In this document: one piece after another, positions 22,997 through 35,365 of the stretch | Numbering within the stretch: the stretch's first letter is position 1 | Layout: every line of letters begins with the position of its first letter | From: Callaeas wilsoni | Taxonomy: Eukaryota; Chordata; Aves; Passeriformes; Callaeidae | DNA length: 64,000 nucleotides | Direction: 5' to 3' | NCBI GenBank assembly: GCA_013398955.1 | Contig: VWPU01014884.1 | Span: 1 to 64,000 of the forward strand | The notes under the pieces: model-generated | Databases searched by the model: none | Told to the model about the DNA's origin: nothing | The model's input: the letters and a program-made list of their open reading frames with translations, nothing else | Position numbers and translations under genes: made by a program

Positions 22997-25780
22997 TACC
23001 ATGGTGTATTTTACATGAATGTAACTACTTTATACTTTTTTTCCTTTAAATTTGATGATGTAATCTTATCTTCTGTGACTGAAGCAAAAGAAATTTTAAA
23101 TTTCCTATTTTGAATCAGCACAGAGTAAATAAATTTCACAAAGCTAATCTTGAAGGAAAAATTTGTCACTATTAATATGAACGTGAAGAGCAAAAAGTAG
23201 GAGTTTCATCAAATCATGCGTCACATTTTATTCAGCACATTTCAGTCATTACAGAGGTCATAGTACAACAACAACAGAAGTATTAAATATTTAGGCATTA
23301 GGCATGTGTCTGAAAAGCAAGCTGGTTGTCTTTGTGTAGACTGTGGATGGAGACACTGAGGAACAAAACCTCTTCCAAGTTGCCTGCAGAGGGGCATAGT
23401 TCATTCTGATAATACAGAATAAAACCTCACAGGCTCAGTTGTCATCTTCTTTCTACTCAAGCTCAGACAGCACATACAGACCTATTAGCATAGGAAATAC
23501 TTGTGTTACTTTGTCAGTTGTCAAATCTGTCCTGTGAGGACCAGGAGCTCAACTGAATGATCTTGATGAGTTCCTTCCAACTCAGCACGTTCTGTGATTC
23601 CTGTTCCTGGCACTTCACTGTGATTTGCTGTCAGTTTGCTCTGCCATGAATCTTTTTGGCTTCAAGAGGCCACTCATAATGAACTGTATTTCATAAGAGT
23701 AGGGGCACAAGAATCTGAGATTACAGTTGATAATTTTTGTTGTTTGTGATCAAGTATTTGACAAACTTAAGTTTACACAGCATTTTTTCAATAAACATTG
23801 CGCCATGCTTCTCCAAATATATTATCTCTATCCTGAATAAATGGAAACATTTGGATAGCACAAAAGCAAGCAAGACAAACTTTGTGGTTAAGTTGCTTAA
23901 TTAATGTGCCCATGCAGACTAATACTGAAAAAGTCTGCCACTAGCTCTCTAAGGCTTCTAGCATGCCTGGATGCCTTTTTTAATATCCAAGGCATGGTGA
24001 ACAAAGAACAGTTCAATAATGCTATTTTGGACAATGATGTAATTCAGTCAAAATGAGACTTTTCTATTGGTTTGGCAGAGACTGAAACTCTTTTCACTCA
24101 GTAGTTCCTAGGTATGTGATGTGCATGCTGCTGTACTGGCAGGCAGTAGCAGCACTGCCTGGAAAGCAGTTGAAGAAAGGTGGTTGACTGATCAGAAGTG
24201 TGACTGAGCTTTTATTGTTAGTATTCCATGGTGTCAGCATGAAATATGAATGTATTGTTTAAGATCCTTTTAAAAAATAATAATAAAGTAATTGGAGTTC
24301 CAACCAATCTAACGGTGTTAAGCTTTCAAAGAAAGAGATCAGGCTTTTTTATAGTAAATGTGAAATTCAGATGGTCCACATCACCAGTGTGCCAAACTTA
24401 GCACTGTGCAGGAGAATGCTCTACGAGAACTTTATGCATTCACATTTGAGAAAAGGAGTGTGGGTATAAGGGAAAATTGTTGCCTTGTTCAGACTCATAG
24501 TATTGTAGCAATCCCAAGGAGTTTTTGAGCATAATACATTTGGTACTGAGAAAGAAATACCAGAGAAGTTAGATTGGTTTGTAATAGAGCTGAGAATATT
24601 CACACATTTTGTGGAGTATGTATTTTACACATCATATAATTGCAAACAGAATTATAGGGTGAACTACAAGTCATGGAAAAAGAATTACAGTGATTTGAAC
24701 ATGCTGTAACTCTTTCTGACGGTGGAAAGTAAAAGAAGTATCAAACCGAACAACAAAACACCTGATTTTCTTACATTACAGTTAAAAAGAAACATTCAAG
24801 TTTTATTCTTGAACACAAATAACAAAGTTGCAGAATGCATATTTAAAAGAAGAAAAAAATCCCAGGTAAATTGAGTAAGTTGAAGTGTAAAACAGTTATA
24901 TATAGTTTTCAGGCTGTTAACAGTAAGAAATGGTATAGCAGAACCTTAGAAAGAACATAAATATCACTGTAGGGGGTCTCTCTTTGTAAATGTTTCCAAG
25001 AACAAGGATTGGTATGATTAAAAAACATTTAATGACAAAGAAAATGAAACAAAAGCGCTGTGTTTAGTGTTGCACGTACATAGTTCTTGAAACTAGGTGT
25101 ATAAAATATTATAATAAGCTTGACCAGTGAGTGTGTGTTTTGATATTATGTGTACTGCAGTTTTTTCACCAGTGTATTCAGGCACTGCATAGAATAGCTT
25201 GTGCTTGACTGAAGTGTATTTTTTAGATAGATGTCTAGTTTTCATTTGAAGACATTGAGAGGTAGAAAATGAATTACTTTTCTTGGTAGATTTTTCCTAA
25301 TAGTTACTTTGAATTTTCTGGCTTTGGCTTCCAGCTATGGAGTTGTATTAAGCCTTTTTGTGCTACAGACTTGTAGAAGCCCATATTTTTTCTCTTTGGA
25401 AGTGCTCGTATACTGCTGTCAAGTCACATTTCAAATTTTCTTTGATGAACTGAGCAGACTGACAACTCCGAACATTTTTACAAGCAGCAGTGAAATACAT
25501 TTTTTACCTGCCTCTGAATGGCTTGAGATTGTTCTTTAAAATGCCAGCCCTCAGTATCATTTATCATGCTACCATTTTTTAGCTCATCACCCATTATTTG
25601 CTAATTTCTTAATGATTGATATGTTGTGTAATATAATCCCTAAATATAACTTCCAAAGAATCATAGTTATATTTGTATTTGACTAATGACTTTTGCTTGA
25701 AAGCTGCTTTGGGCATATATCTCTTAATCCATTGTAAATTCAAATTAGTCTAAGCTTTGGCAGTACTGTATAGACCTAAT
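22997..25780. other. AT-rich non-coding stretch
   Basis: Apart from the small CR1 tail at 23536-23601, I see no gene or nameable repeat. Frames are short and unremarkable. Confidence 0.55.
23536..23601 (+). mobile_element. CR1 LINE 3'-end fragment (plus)
   Basis: GAGGACCAGGAGCTCAACTG, ATGATCTTGATGAGTTCCTT and CCAACTCAGCACGTTCTGTG form a CR1 3' end, finishing with ATTCTGTG-like terminal sequence. About 65 bp remain. It follows the larger CR1 copy by about 540 bp and is probably independent. Confidence 0.85.
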
Positions 25781-26045
25781 AGAATCATCGTAGAATTATA
25801 GAATGGCTTGGATTGGAATGGACCTTAAAGATCATCCAGTTCCAACCCCCCTGTCATGGGCAGAGACACCTTCCACTACACCAGACTATTCAGAGCTCCA
25901 TCCAACCTGGCCTTAAATCCTTCCCAGGGATAGGACATCCACAGCTTTCTCTAAGCAACCTGCTCAATGCCTCACCACCCTCACAGAGAAGAATATTTTC
26001 TAATATTCAATCTAAACCTGCTCTAGAACTGTTACCTTGAGTTCC
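25781..26045 (-). mobile_element. CR1 LINE 3'-end fragment (minus, ~265 bp)
   Basis: The block opens AGAATCATCGTAGAATTATA, the reverse complement of the CR1 terminal repeats. It continues GGAATGGACCTTAAAGATCA, TCCAGTTCCAACCCCCCTGT, GGGCAGAGACACCTTCCACT and on through the CR1 3' untranslated region to about 26045. It ends within sequence corresponding to the last part of ORF2. This is a typical 5'-truncated insertion. Confidence 0.93.
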
Positions 26046-29000
26046 ACAACAGGTAGGTGTCAGCATATCCAATCTTTTTTTTTTCATTCTTAGTTTTTGT
26101 TTGTATCTAAGGATTTTCAGTATCAGTCTTTCCCTTACCAGGGCTTAAAGAGTTAAACACTTACTAATTATATTTCCACATTACCTTACCATCACCTGCA
26201 TTTTTCATTGGTATCCCAGATGTACCAGAAAATTTAATGATTATGATGCATCTCAGGTTCACATAATTGAGCTTTAAGAACAAAGCAAGCACTATGTTTA
26301 GACTGTAGCTGTAGGCTCATCTATCCTAATATCTTAACCTCTTCAACAACTTCTTATAAACAAATATTGAAGGAGTGAAGCAGAACAAAATGATCCTTTC
26401 CTTACATGTGCACTCAATGGCATTAGCAATTTCCTGAGGAATTGCATTCCAGATCATTTTGCTTAATAGCCACTAATGGATTTATCATGTCTTTCCTAGA
26501 GACCTTCAATATCTGGCTTTTGTTGTGCTCACTATGGTATTCCAACAGGTCATACATAAAGTGACCTGTAAAGACTGTATTACTTTATTCAGATTGTTAA
26601 AAAGCAATGATAATGCTTAATAAAGCTGTTAATAAGAATCTCACTCAACAAGGCATATTCTGGGTTAACACTTAGCTTGTTTCTTTATGTTGGTGTTTTT
26701 GTTTGTGGTGTTTTTTTTGTTACTGTCTTTCCCACTATGACTTTTGTTACAGCTTTTAGGATCTATAAAAGCTTAGAGCTGCTGAAGGGAAATGGGACTC
26801 CTCTACCCACAAAAATAAGTGCATTTATAATTATCTTTGTGGCCTAGAAAGTCAAAACAAAGGTAGTTTACACTGTCAGTCTCCTCACTCACTGTATCTT
26901 ACTGGTCCCGTCACTGTTGTAGGGAAGAGTTACTGATGAAGCAAACAAAATTGGGTGCTTTAAGGAGGGAAGAGGGCAAATGGCGCTCGTAGAAAAATGT
27001 CGTACTGCAAATCCAGCTTCAGACTTAGTCCACTCTGATGCTTGGAATGACAAGGAATAAAAAGAGACAATAGAGGATCCTACCCAGAGGCATCTTGCAG
27101 AAGTTTTATATTTTGCCCAGTTGTTTCACAATTATGAGAACAGTCCTGCTTAAGGTTAACTGAAATTGTCCCCAGATCACCAAAACTATAATCAGAACAG
27201 CTGTAGTGATGGTAGTAAATCTTTCCAGGCTGCCCAACTAGTTTGTACAGTCCTTTTGGGCTATTTAACAATCATGGGATAAGGAGAGTGGGGAGGAATA
27301 TTAAAGACAGTGAAAGCAGCTCTGTCTGTGCCTTTTGATACAGCTGCCCCAGGCGCTGATGCTCCACAGCGCTGTACAATCACTTCTCACCTGTCAGTAG
27401 TTGATTTCTCTTGGGTTGTCAAATTGAAGTTTTGGCATCCTTGCCTTCATGAAATGTCCTTAACTTCATTTTGAAAAGCGACCATAAGCCCAGGCCTGAA
27501 ATGAGACCTATGCTCCAAAATTAAGGTTTCTGAGCCTCCTGATGGTAGCAATCTGTTTATCATTGCAGACCTGGAAAAAATTAATCAATAACATTTTCTT
27601 CAGCTGTATTGCTTTTCAAACTCATTCCAGTTCTGCTGGTAGGCTTTACCCGAGATCAGGAATCTGGTAAAGCCTGGAAATGAAAAATTGGGTGCTGGGA
27701 GCTGCTTATACCAGCTTTCAGTTATCTTCTATAACTTTTGCTAACTACAGCACTAATTTCATCCCTTGCTTTCTCAGATTTCAATTCCAAACCCGGCCTT
27801 CAGTGAGGTGGCAGAGCAAGAACTAAACTAAAAATTAAAACTAAGGCACTTTTATCTCCTGATGTCAGCTGTCAGCTTTGCTCATCAGCCTGATAGGGTT
27901 TAGGAATGGTTCAGGGCTACAGAGCTCCAGTCTCTCTAAACCTGAACATTAACTTCAGTTCTATCTCTTATCTTTTAATACAGACTTGACATCCACTTTT
28001 GCCTCTTCTAAAACTGAAAATAAGATATTCAAGTCATCTACTGGTTAATAAGCCAGTCTCTGTAGCTCTTACTTTCCTTGGGTTTTCCAGTCTTCATCTA
28101 CAGTGACAATACCTGCTGAGACTCTGGTGTGTCCAAGTTATGTTTTAGAAGTTAGCAGCATTGTTTGGTTTTATGTTGAAAAGTCATTACTGATGTCTAG
28201 TGCTACTACTATTTGTTTGCCTCCCATTAATATTCTTAATGGATTTTACAGTGGTTTAATCTTCCTTGTTTCATCCTTCAAGCTGAACCTTTTTTTTTAT
28301 AATGAATGGCTTTCCCAAGTTAAGGAATTACTTTATTTGGTGCTTGCAGATTGCATTGAGAAGATGGCATTTTATGAACTTCTGTCAGCTTATTATTCAC
28401 ATGTTCTACTGTGCCATCTGTGTTTTGAGCTGATTTTTATTTCAAAAATTGTTTTTGTAAGAGTTTTGAGTGAGTAGCTGGATTTTTCTGTGCTGGCCTG
28501 CTCTAAACCCCATAAAATCCACAGTGCCATTCACTGACTTGCAAACTCGTAGCTGTTGCTGTCAGCACAGGGTTGTTACAGGAGCTCACAGATCAGCCAT
28601 ATCCAGATCCATCCATAGGTGTAGCTCCTGCCCTGCATGTACCAAACAGTCTCATGGGTGTTAGGGACCTCTCTGACCCACGGGGTTTGTAGGAAATGCA
28701 AAGCACTGCGTGTGTGGACACCCACATCTGTTCCCCAAAGCTAGTTACAATCCTTGCTCAAATGATAAGGAAAGTACAACTCTCTGTGGTCAAGTAAATA
28801 TCAATGTGGAGGTAAAAATAAATCAAATCATAAAAAATATGCTTACATTTTGTGAATCTATGAGAATGACAAAGTCTGCATATAACCAATACTATCTAAT
28901 AAAAAAAATTACATTCTGAAGAATGTTGTGCCTTTAATCTGTTTAAACGTACAATTTGTACATTAAAAAACCCAACAGATAATGCAAATGAAAATAGACT

Positions 29001-30350
29001 CCACTTTTGAGAAAAAAACCTCTAGATTTATAAATTTCTGTTTTTACATTTTATATAATGTCATTTTCATTAGTATTAAACAGGGTGGGGGTTTTTTTCT
29101 GAGACAAAAAAAAAGACAGTCATTTTATCTGCAAACCAGTTTAAGAGAATACCTGAAATGTTAGTGAATTGGAAGTGTCATCAGTGTATACTTTGAAATG
29201 TCAATGCAAAATTACAATGAAGAAACATTATTTTAGCAAAATGAAGTAACATTACATGATCTAATGAGAGTTTCCCAGTGAAGAAATGTCAGTTTAGCTT
29301 AAAGAATTATCACTTCCACTGTCAGGACTAGAAAGGAACTGAAAATCCTTTTTGTGAGAAAAAAACAAATGATTTTTCTCTGATGGATTTTTCAGTTACA
29401 TTTTGTAATAAGTACGAAGAAAGATATTTGCAGTGCCAATAATGTGCAATATCATGCAAAAATGGTTTGTTTTTTTTTTTAACCAAAAAGATACGTAATT
29501 TGAAGGTTTTTTTGTTTGTTTGTTTGTTTTTTGTACAGAAGTCTGTTTTATTCAAATAGGATATTGTCTTCTTGAAAACTTGATTCAAAAAGTAATGTTT
29601 AATTTCTATTTGGAATGGATTTTTTTGTCATTGTGTGATTAATTTCTCAGATGCTTTAATTCTTTCCTTCAGAGTGTTAGTGTAGATGAAGAGAAAATGA
29701 AACATTCCTTGGAAATAATAAGTTGTCAGATTTTGCTTTTGTTTCCCTCGTGGCATATGGACATGTTTAAAACATAAACTAATACTGCTGGAGAATGCTT
29801 TTAGACTATAGATAGGTCAGACAAAAACATTTTCAAAACTAATTGAGTCCGAAGTGTGCAAAGATAAATGGTTCATTCTCAGATTTTATCTTCTGGAGAT
29901 TCATAAATTCCACTAGCAAACACAAAGCTGTATTGAAAAGGATTGGTTTTTTTGCAGTATCTGTCAAGCCAAGAGATAGGAGTCTGATAACAAGACCAGT
30001 TACTCCAGTGTTGAAATAGAATGTAGGAAGCTGATTTTAGTACTTATGTTCTAAAAGTCTTGACTAACATTAAACTTACTCTATACTCATCTGCATATGT
30101 GATAAAGAGCTCTTCAGATAAATATCCGTACACATGAGGAATGTTGAACTTAAGGAAAAATTCCCTCATTATTTAATCTGTTATAATTTAGTATTGCTGA
30201 TGCTAAAACCATCAAACACAAATTTTTGGGGGGACAGGGGAAAAAACCCACAAACTTTGTGAAATGCAGAAGGAAGTATATGAATAAGCCGCAATTAATC
30301 CAGTGATAATGACTAAGGAGGTATCTTCATTCCATGCTAACTTACGTTAA
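26046..30350. other. AT-rich non-coding stretch
   Basis: No exon recognised. A plus open frame at 28103-28477 (124 codons) has no domain or conserved motif visible and lies in AT-rich text; I treat it as chance. A TTTG microsatellite lies at about 29507-29533. Confidence 0.5.
29507..29533 (+). repeat. (TTTG)n microsatellite with T-rich ends
   Basis: A T7 run leads into four GTTT units and another T-run. Simple repeat with no element attached. Confidence 0.8.
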
Positions 30351-31018
30351 CCAGAAAAGGAAGGTCAAAGAAAGTGTACCCCTCTGATAAAAACCGCTAG
30401 AAAAATGTTAACAAATGATGAGGAGAAGACTGAAGTGCTCAACAACTTTGTGCCTTAGTCTTCACTGGCAACCTCTTCCCACACTTCTCAAGTGGATGGA
30501 CAGCAGAATTGGGGCTAGGGGAGTAAAGTGCCTCTTACTGTAAGATAAGATCAGATTTATGACCATGTGAGGAACCTGAATATACGTAAAACCTGGTGAT
30601 ATGCATCCCAGCATCCTGAAGGAGCTGGCAAATGCAGTTTTCAAGCCAGTCTCTGTGATATTTGAAAAGTTATGGCAGTCAGGTGAAGTCACAGCTTAGT
30701 GGAAAAAGGGAAGATGGTACCCATCTTTAAAAGGGGTAGAAAGGAGGACCCTGGGAATGACCTGACCTCTATACCTGGGAAGATTGTGGAACAGACCCTC
30801 CTAGTATCTCTGCTAAGACACATGGAGAACAGAGGGTGATTCAGGACATCCAGCACAGCTTCTCCAAGCTTAAGTCCTGCCTGACCAACCCAGTGGTCTT
30901 CTGTGATGGGATGACTCCATCAGTGGACAAGGGGAGGGCTACAGATGTCATTTACCTGGAGTTTTGTAAAGCCTTTGACATGGCCCCCCACAACATCCTT
31001 CTCTCTAAATTGGAGTGA
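30351..31018 (+). mobile_element. CR1 LINE fragment, reverse-transcriptase fingers only
   Basis: A plus-strand CR1 copy of a different subfamily from the 6.9-kb copy. Recognisable pieces in shifted frames are MHPSILKELA (about 30600-30630), VIFEKLWQSGEV (about 30655-30690), [18 protein letters not shown] text (30720-30760), [19 protein letters not shown] (30837-30895) and [20 protein letters not shown] (30949-31008), which holds the first catalytic Asp region. The copy stops right after LLSKLE. It lacks the rest of the reverse transcriptase, the C-terminal domain and any 3' end. Loss of the 3' side is unusual for CR1 and implies a later deletion. A stop interrupts GEVTA*W. Confidence 0.9.
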
Positions 31019-32404
31019 AATAGTTTTGATGAGTTGATGATTATATGGATAAGATATCCTTAACTATATCTTCAGTTCAGCCCAGGAAAGTTTCCTTCCT
31101 AGTTGAAAAACCAGGAAAAAATTTATTCTGAAAATCATAAGCACATCCAGTTTTTGCTTTAAGTATATATGCTTTGTATCAACTACAGCATGGCAGCCAA
31201 AACCTTTGAAGGTCTTACAATGTTCCAATTCACACAGGTCTGAAGGTATCCTAATTTGCAATTAGCCTAACATACATATTCCCAGGCTGCTGCTGAATAA
31301 CAGCAAAAATTTCATCAATGAAAGTTGCATTCAGTAAGTGCTTTGTCAGCTTGGACATTTTCTCCCAGATTCATTCAGCTGGTAGACAGTGGTATACAAT
31401 AGTTTCTTTCAAAACATGAGGAGAGAATGATGTCCTCTCTCTATATTTCCCATATTAGTCAAAAGAATAAGAACTCTATTCAACATATGTATCCAAGAGG
31501 CTCATTTTTACCAGCAGAGAAATCGAGTCTAAATCACTAGATAGGAAATTTAAGGAGATACAGAAAGTTCTGCATGGAGAATCCAAAATCACTGAGGACT
31601 ATTGTCTGTTGTGATTGCTTATTTTAACTTTTAATTAGGTATTTTTTTATTAGTGACTCATAGAACAGTTTGGGTTGGAAGGGACCTTAAAGGTCATCTT
31701 ATTCTAGCTCCCCTGCCATGGGCAGGGACACCTTCCACTAGACCAGGTTGCTCAAGTCAGGCCTCATGGTGTCCATAATTGGCATGGACAGCTTATACTG
31801 GTCTTATCTGTAGGTTTGAAGAAGATGGCAGTAATTAGGACAAATGAAACAACAGGAAATAGATAATTTGTTCTTGGAAGTGTCTCAACTAACTTTGATC
31901 AATGGGATACAGAGAAAAGCCTGACTCATCTGGAAATAAGAAGTGTGGCAAGAAATGCTAGATAAAGCTCTTTAAAAGAAATGTAGTTTTATGCCACTGA
32001 GCTTGGGGTAAAATGACAGTGCAATATCAGCTATCTGGTCTTCACATGCTGAAAGGCACTGTTGTGGGGAAAGATCTTGAAAGATGAGAAGTTACGAGAG
32101 AACTAAGAAGAAAAGCATATCAGTTCCCGTTCCCGGACTAATAAAACCTGGCATACAATTTAAAATAGTCTTTCTTATGGCAATTCTGATTCATAAAGCA
32201 GACTTGGAGCTGACCAAGTTCTGATAAAATATGGAGATATAAGCAGAAAAAATACCTGATAGTTTGGTTTAGCTACATTATGTTAGGGATCCACGACATC
32301 AGAGCCAAGAGTGGACTTGGAGACTTACAGGTACAGCCTTGTGCAAACTGTGAGCAGAGAAACCCCCTGCACCCACACCTGTACAGTCAGGGTGTGAAGC
32401 AGGG
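31019..32404. other. Non-coding spacer within a repeat cluster
   Basis: Holds a minus CR1 tail (31659-31770). The rest (31019-31658 and 31771-32404) shows no gene and no repeat that I can name. Confidence 0.5.
31659..31770 (-). mobile_element. CR1 LINE 3'-end fragment (minus, ~110 bp)
   Basis: TCATAGAACAGTTTGGGTTG, GAAGGGACCTTAAAGGTCAT and GGGCAGGGACACCTTCCACT are the reverse complement of a CR1 3' region. Similarity fades by about 31770. It faces the plus-strand CR1 fragment that ends 640 bp upstream. Confidence 0.9.
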
Positions 32405-32592
32405 GCCACAGGGCAATTTCCAGCCGGAAAGGACCTCAGGGAGTCTGTGCTCCATCCTGCTCTGAGCAGCAGAATCAGCTCTGAGGTCAGACCAGGTTCC
32501 TGAGGGTTTCATCCCATTGGACTGTCAAAATCCCCAGGATGAAGAGTGCACAGCCTCTCCTGGTAATCAGCTCCGCTCCGTGACTGTCCTGT
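32405..32592 (-). mobile_element. Older CR1 LINE fragment (minus, ~190 bp)
   Basis: AATTTCCAGCCGGAAAGGAC, CTCAGGGAGTCTGTGCTCCA, GAGGTCAGACCAGGTTCCTG and GAGTGCACAGCCTCTCCTGG follow the order of a CR1 3' untranslated region read in reverse. The match is more divergent than at 25781-26045, suggesting an older subfamily. Its left edge is indistinct. Confidence 0.75.
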
Positions 32593-32621
32593 AGGAATCA
32601 TACTGGAAAGTATACTTGGCA

Positions 32622-32627
32622 CTAGTG
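32622..32627. repeat. Left target-site duplication of the 32628-32969 LTR
   Basis: CTAGTG, identical to 32970-32975, directly abuts the LTR's TG end. Confidence 0.9.
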
Positions 32628-32969
32628 TGTGGATGCTGAAATGCTGTTAGCAGGGAAATTTTCTCTTCTTGCATTCATTCTGTGACAGCTTTTCCTTTAC
32701 TGTGTAAGCTATGTAAACAATAGATAGGGTTTTTGTAAATAACATTCATATCTGGTATCTTCTGACCTTGTGTACATTATATTAGGAAAAAGCATATCTA
32801 AGTGGGTGTCTGAGACTTTGACCAATCACCCTAGGAGAAGTGTGAGCACTGTTCAATTGCTTTATGGAACTAGAATATATAAATGGTATTGTAAATTTAA
32901 TAAATAATTCATTCCTCGCTCTAAACTCCTACCTTGCTACATCTCTAAACCCCTACTTAGAAACCCACA
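32628..32969 (+). mobile_element. Solo LTR of an endogenous retrovirus, ERVK-like (342 bp)
   Basis: Starts TGTGGATG and ends GAAACCCACA, with TG...CA ends and a TGTGG/CCACA inverted match. It is flanked by a perfect 6-bp direct repeat CTAGTG (32622-32627 and 32970-32975). Promoter parts are in order: CCAAT (32822-32826), TATATAAA (32876-32883) and AATAAA (32899-32904). A further 65 bp of R/U5 follow. A 6-bp duplication is usual for class II (ERVK/beta- and alpha-like) elements. There is no internal sequence on either side, so it is a solo LTR. Boundaries are firm; the class is inferred. It inserted about 35 bp beyond an older CR1 fragment. Confidence 0.9.
32822..32904 (+). promoter_or_regulatory. 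LTR core: CCAAT box, TATA box and poly(A) signal
   Basis: CCAAT at 32822-32826, TATATAAA at 32876-32883 (50 bp later) and AATAAA at 32899-32904. The poly(A) hexamer follows the TATA box by only 15 bp. Transcription would be expected to start at or after it, so the signal probably lies in U3 rather than R. Current activity is unknown. Confidence 0.65.
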
Positions 32970-32975
32970 CTAGTG
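32970..32975. repeat. Right target-site duplication of the 32628-32969 LTR
   Basis: CTAGTG, identical to 32622-32627, directly follows the LTR's terminal CA. Confidence 0.9.
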
Positions 32976-34805
32976 GGCTGTATTGGAATGGAAAGGAAAC
33001 GGGTAAAGATTCTGTATGGAACTGTTAGATACAGTGTCGCAAGTAGAAATTTAAACCCAAAAGATGTGTTTGAATTAATGGCACACCTGCAGATTCTGAG
33101 CAACATAGAAGTGATGAGAATGCCTGCCCTTCCAAGGATTTACCATCCGCTATTTGCAAATGTCTCCATCTGGTTTAATGCCAGGAGAGTGCCAAGAAAA
33201 TAAAGGTTTATTCACCATCTGTCACTCCCACGTGTGTGCTTTTGAAGGTGCTTTTGAATTTGATGACATTGATTCACAGCTCAGTCCAGTACATGAGTCA
33301 TCATGAAACTGAGGACTTGAAACATAAATAGCGAAATACAATACTGTGTTTTTATCTTGCAGAGTTTCAAGTGCTGAGGCCGCTGTTTTCCTGATAAGGG
33401 AAACTCCAGTTTGTATGATACTTAGGATTAGTAAATACTAGTATTATGACTGTATTTTATTCCGTTATGGATATACTGAATGCAAAGCAAGACAAAATAA
33501 GTAGCTTGGCATAGAAAATCTCATCTTCAGAACCTGATCAGAATGTTAACTGGGAGAAATCTTATGTTCTATGAAACATCTGCACATACTGCAATCTTAA
33601 ATTTAAATATAAAAAATTAACCCAAAACGGAGCTGCAGAAATTGCAAGTTCTGCTCAGGTATAGGAGAGTGTAGCACCAGGAAGAGATTTTGTGCTAGAT
33701 TTCAGCAGTTCCTATTAGAATCATAATCTTAGGTCATCTTGGCTATCACCAAAGATAAGTTATTCTGAGAGTCCTTCCTCATCCTCTTATCACTAAGAAA
33801 TTATTGGGAATAACTTGTTCATAAGGCTTTTAGCAGCCTACTACACGTTGTAGATCCCATTTGTTGAGTTGTGACTGCACCCATTATTGCAGCACGGTTA
33901 ATAAGCCTCTCTGATTGAGACTTTGATTCTGGTGTGTTATGTTCGAATGTAATTGAAGAACAGTCCTCAAGCATACAAGTATTTAAAGAATATCCTGAAG
34001 AAGTGTTTATTTACATGGAATAGGCAGTTGATGGTATTTAATGGACTTTCAGACAATTGCAACTCCTGTAAAGAGGATTCTCCCAGCAGTTGTAATATTT
34101 TTTCCTAATGATTAAGGTAAGTTCAGCCATCATCAAACTTCAAATAAAGCTGAGTTAAAATCTGCAGTGATTACATGAAGCGCTATTGGTTCTTTCCAGG
34201 GAATCCAGTAGGGATGAGCAATGAGGAGGTTTCTTTTTGGCTCTCTAACTGTTGGATCCTAGTTCTTGCACTTAAAAGCTTCATAGTTCCATCTAGGATA
34301 AGGAATCCCTATAGATTCATAAGACTCCAGGACAGGTGGTTTCCTCTCCCAGGCACAGCAATGATGAGAAGGTATCTGTGCCTTACACACTTTCTTGGTG
34401 ATCTCTTAGTCTTTCTCTTACTCTTTTGCATGACAGGGTTCCACATGAATGGTATGAAAGTTCAGCATCCGCACTACACTGCATACCCATTCAGGTTCTG
34501 GGATGATACAAGAGATAAGTGGAGTCTCTCAGTTGAAGTCCCAGGAGATGGTCACCACTGTGTTCTCAGGAAGGAATGCAAACACATGGATGCAAGTGGT
34601 AGCCTGCAGAACCTTAGTTAGAGACAGTTGTGCAGCAGTGGATACTGAGGTCATTCTAATTTGACTTTACGAATTAGGAATGGACACCTTCAGTTCTGCC
34701 TAGACCCACACACCTTTTGACATTACCAAAATGGTCCAAAATTGAAGCAAGAGGCTTGAATTCACTTTGACTGGAGAGTTGGAGGACCATAAATTTGCAC
34801 AGGAC

Positions 34806-34825
34806 GTGTGTGTGTGTGTGTGTGT
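34806..34825 (+). repeat. (GT)10 microsatellite
   Basis: An uninterrupted GT dinucleotide run, followed by AAATTTATGTGTATACAAAC and a CACACGCA echo. Confidence 0.92.
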
Positions 34826-35365
34826 AAATTTATGTGTATACAAACACACGCATGGTTATAATTAGAAGAAAAAACCTGCTTTTTGAATTCTACTTTTCCT
34901 GCCTTAGTCCTAGGATAGGAAAGTCTCGGTCAAGTAGTTCCCAGTAGTCAAAAGTATCTGTGGGTGAAAATGCTATTTAAGTAAAAGAGGAGCTGATGCT
35001 TAAGGCACTATATTTTAGCTAGAAGTCTCAAAATACCACCTTTGTTAATAATTTCATATGACCTTGAGCAAACTGTGCTTATCCTAAGTGAACAGTGCTT
35101 AATTTTCCACACATTCCTCCTCGTGAAGTTTAACTGGACCACTTTAATGATCAGTGTGAAGAGAATTGTCATTGAGGAGAGATGCTCACAGTCTAAAGAA
35201 AAAAAGAAAAGGTTAATATTTGTTAATGTTTTCTTAATGTTACATATCTGTGGCTTCAAGTGTGGAAAAACGGCTTTTTTATTTAATTCGTTTTGCCCAG
35301 TCAGACTCCAGTCCTGCTACTTTTATCAGCCAAATGTATCCCTACATGGTTTAAAGATCTGCTGA

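Noticed and set aside
28103..28477. 124-codon plus-strand open frame
   Set aside because: Composition matches the surrounding AT-rich DNA. There are no motifs, no promoter context and no family resemblance.
32973..33203. 76-codon frame directly after the solo LTR, ending near AATAAAGG, as a possible LTR-driven transcript
   Set aside because: The exact CTAGTG duplication shows that this is host flank. The peptide has no recognisable similarity, and the adjacency looks accidental.
33840..33960. AATAAGCCTCTCTGATTGAG, LTR R/U5-like text
   Set aside because: No TG...CA ends, TATA element or flanking duplication could be found around it.
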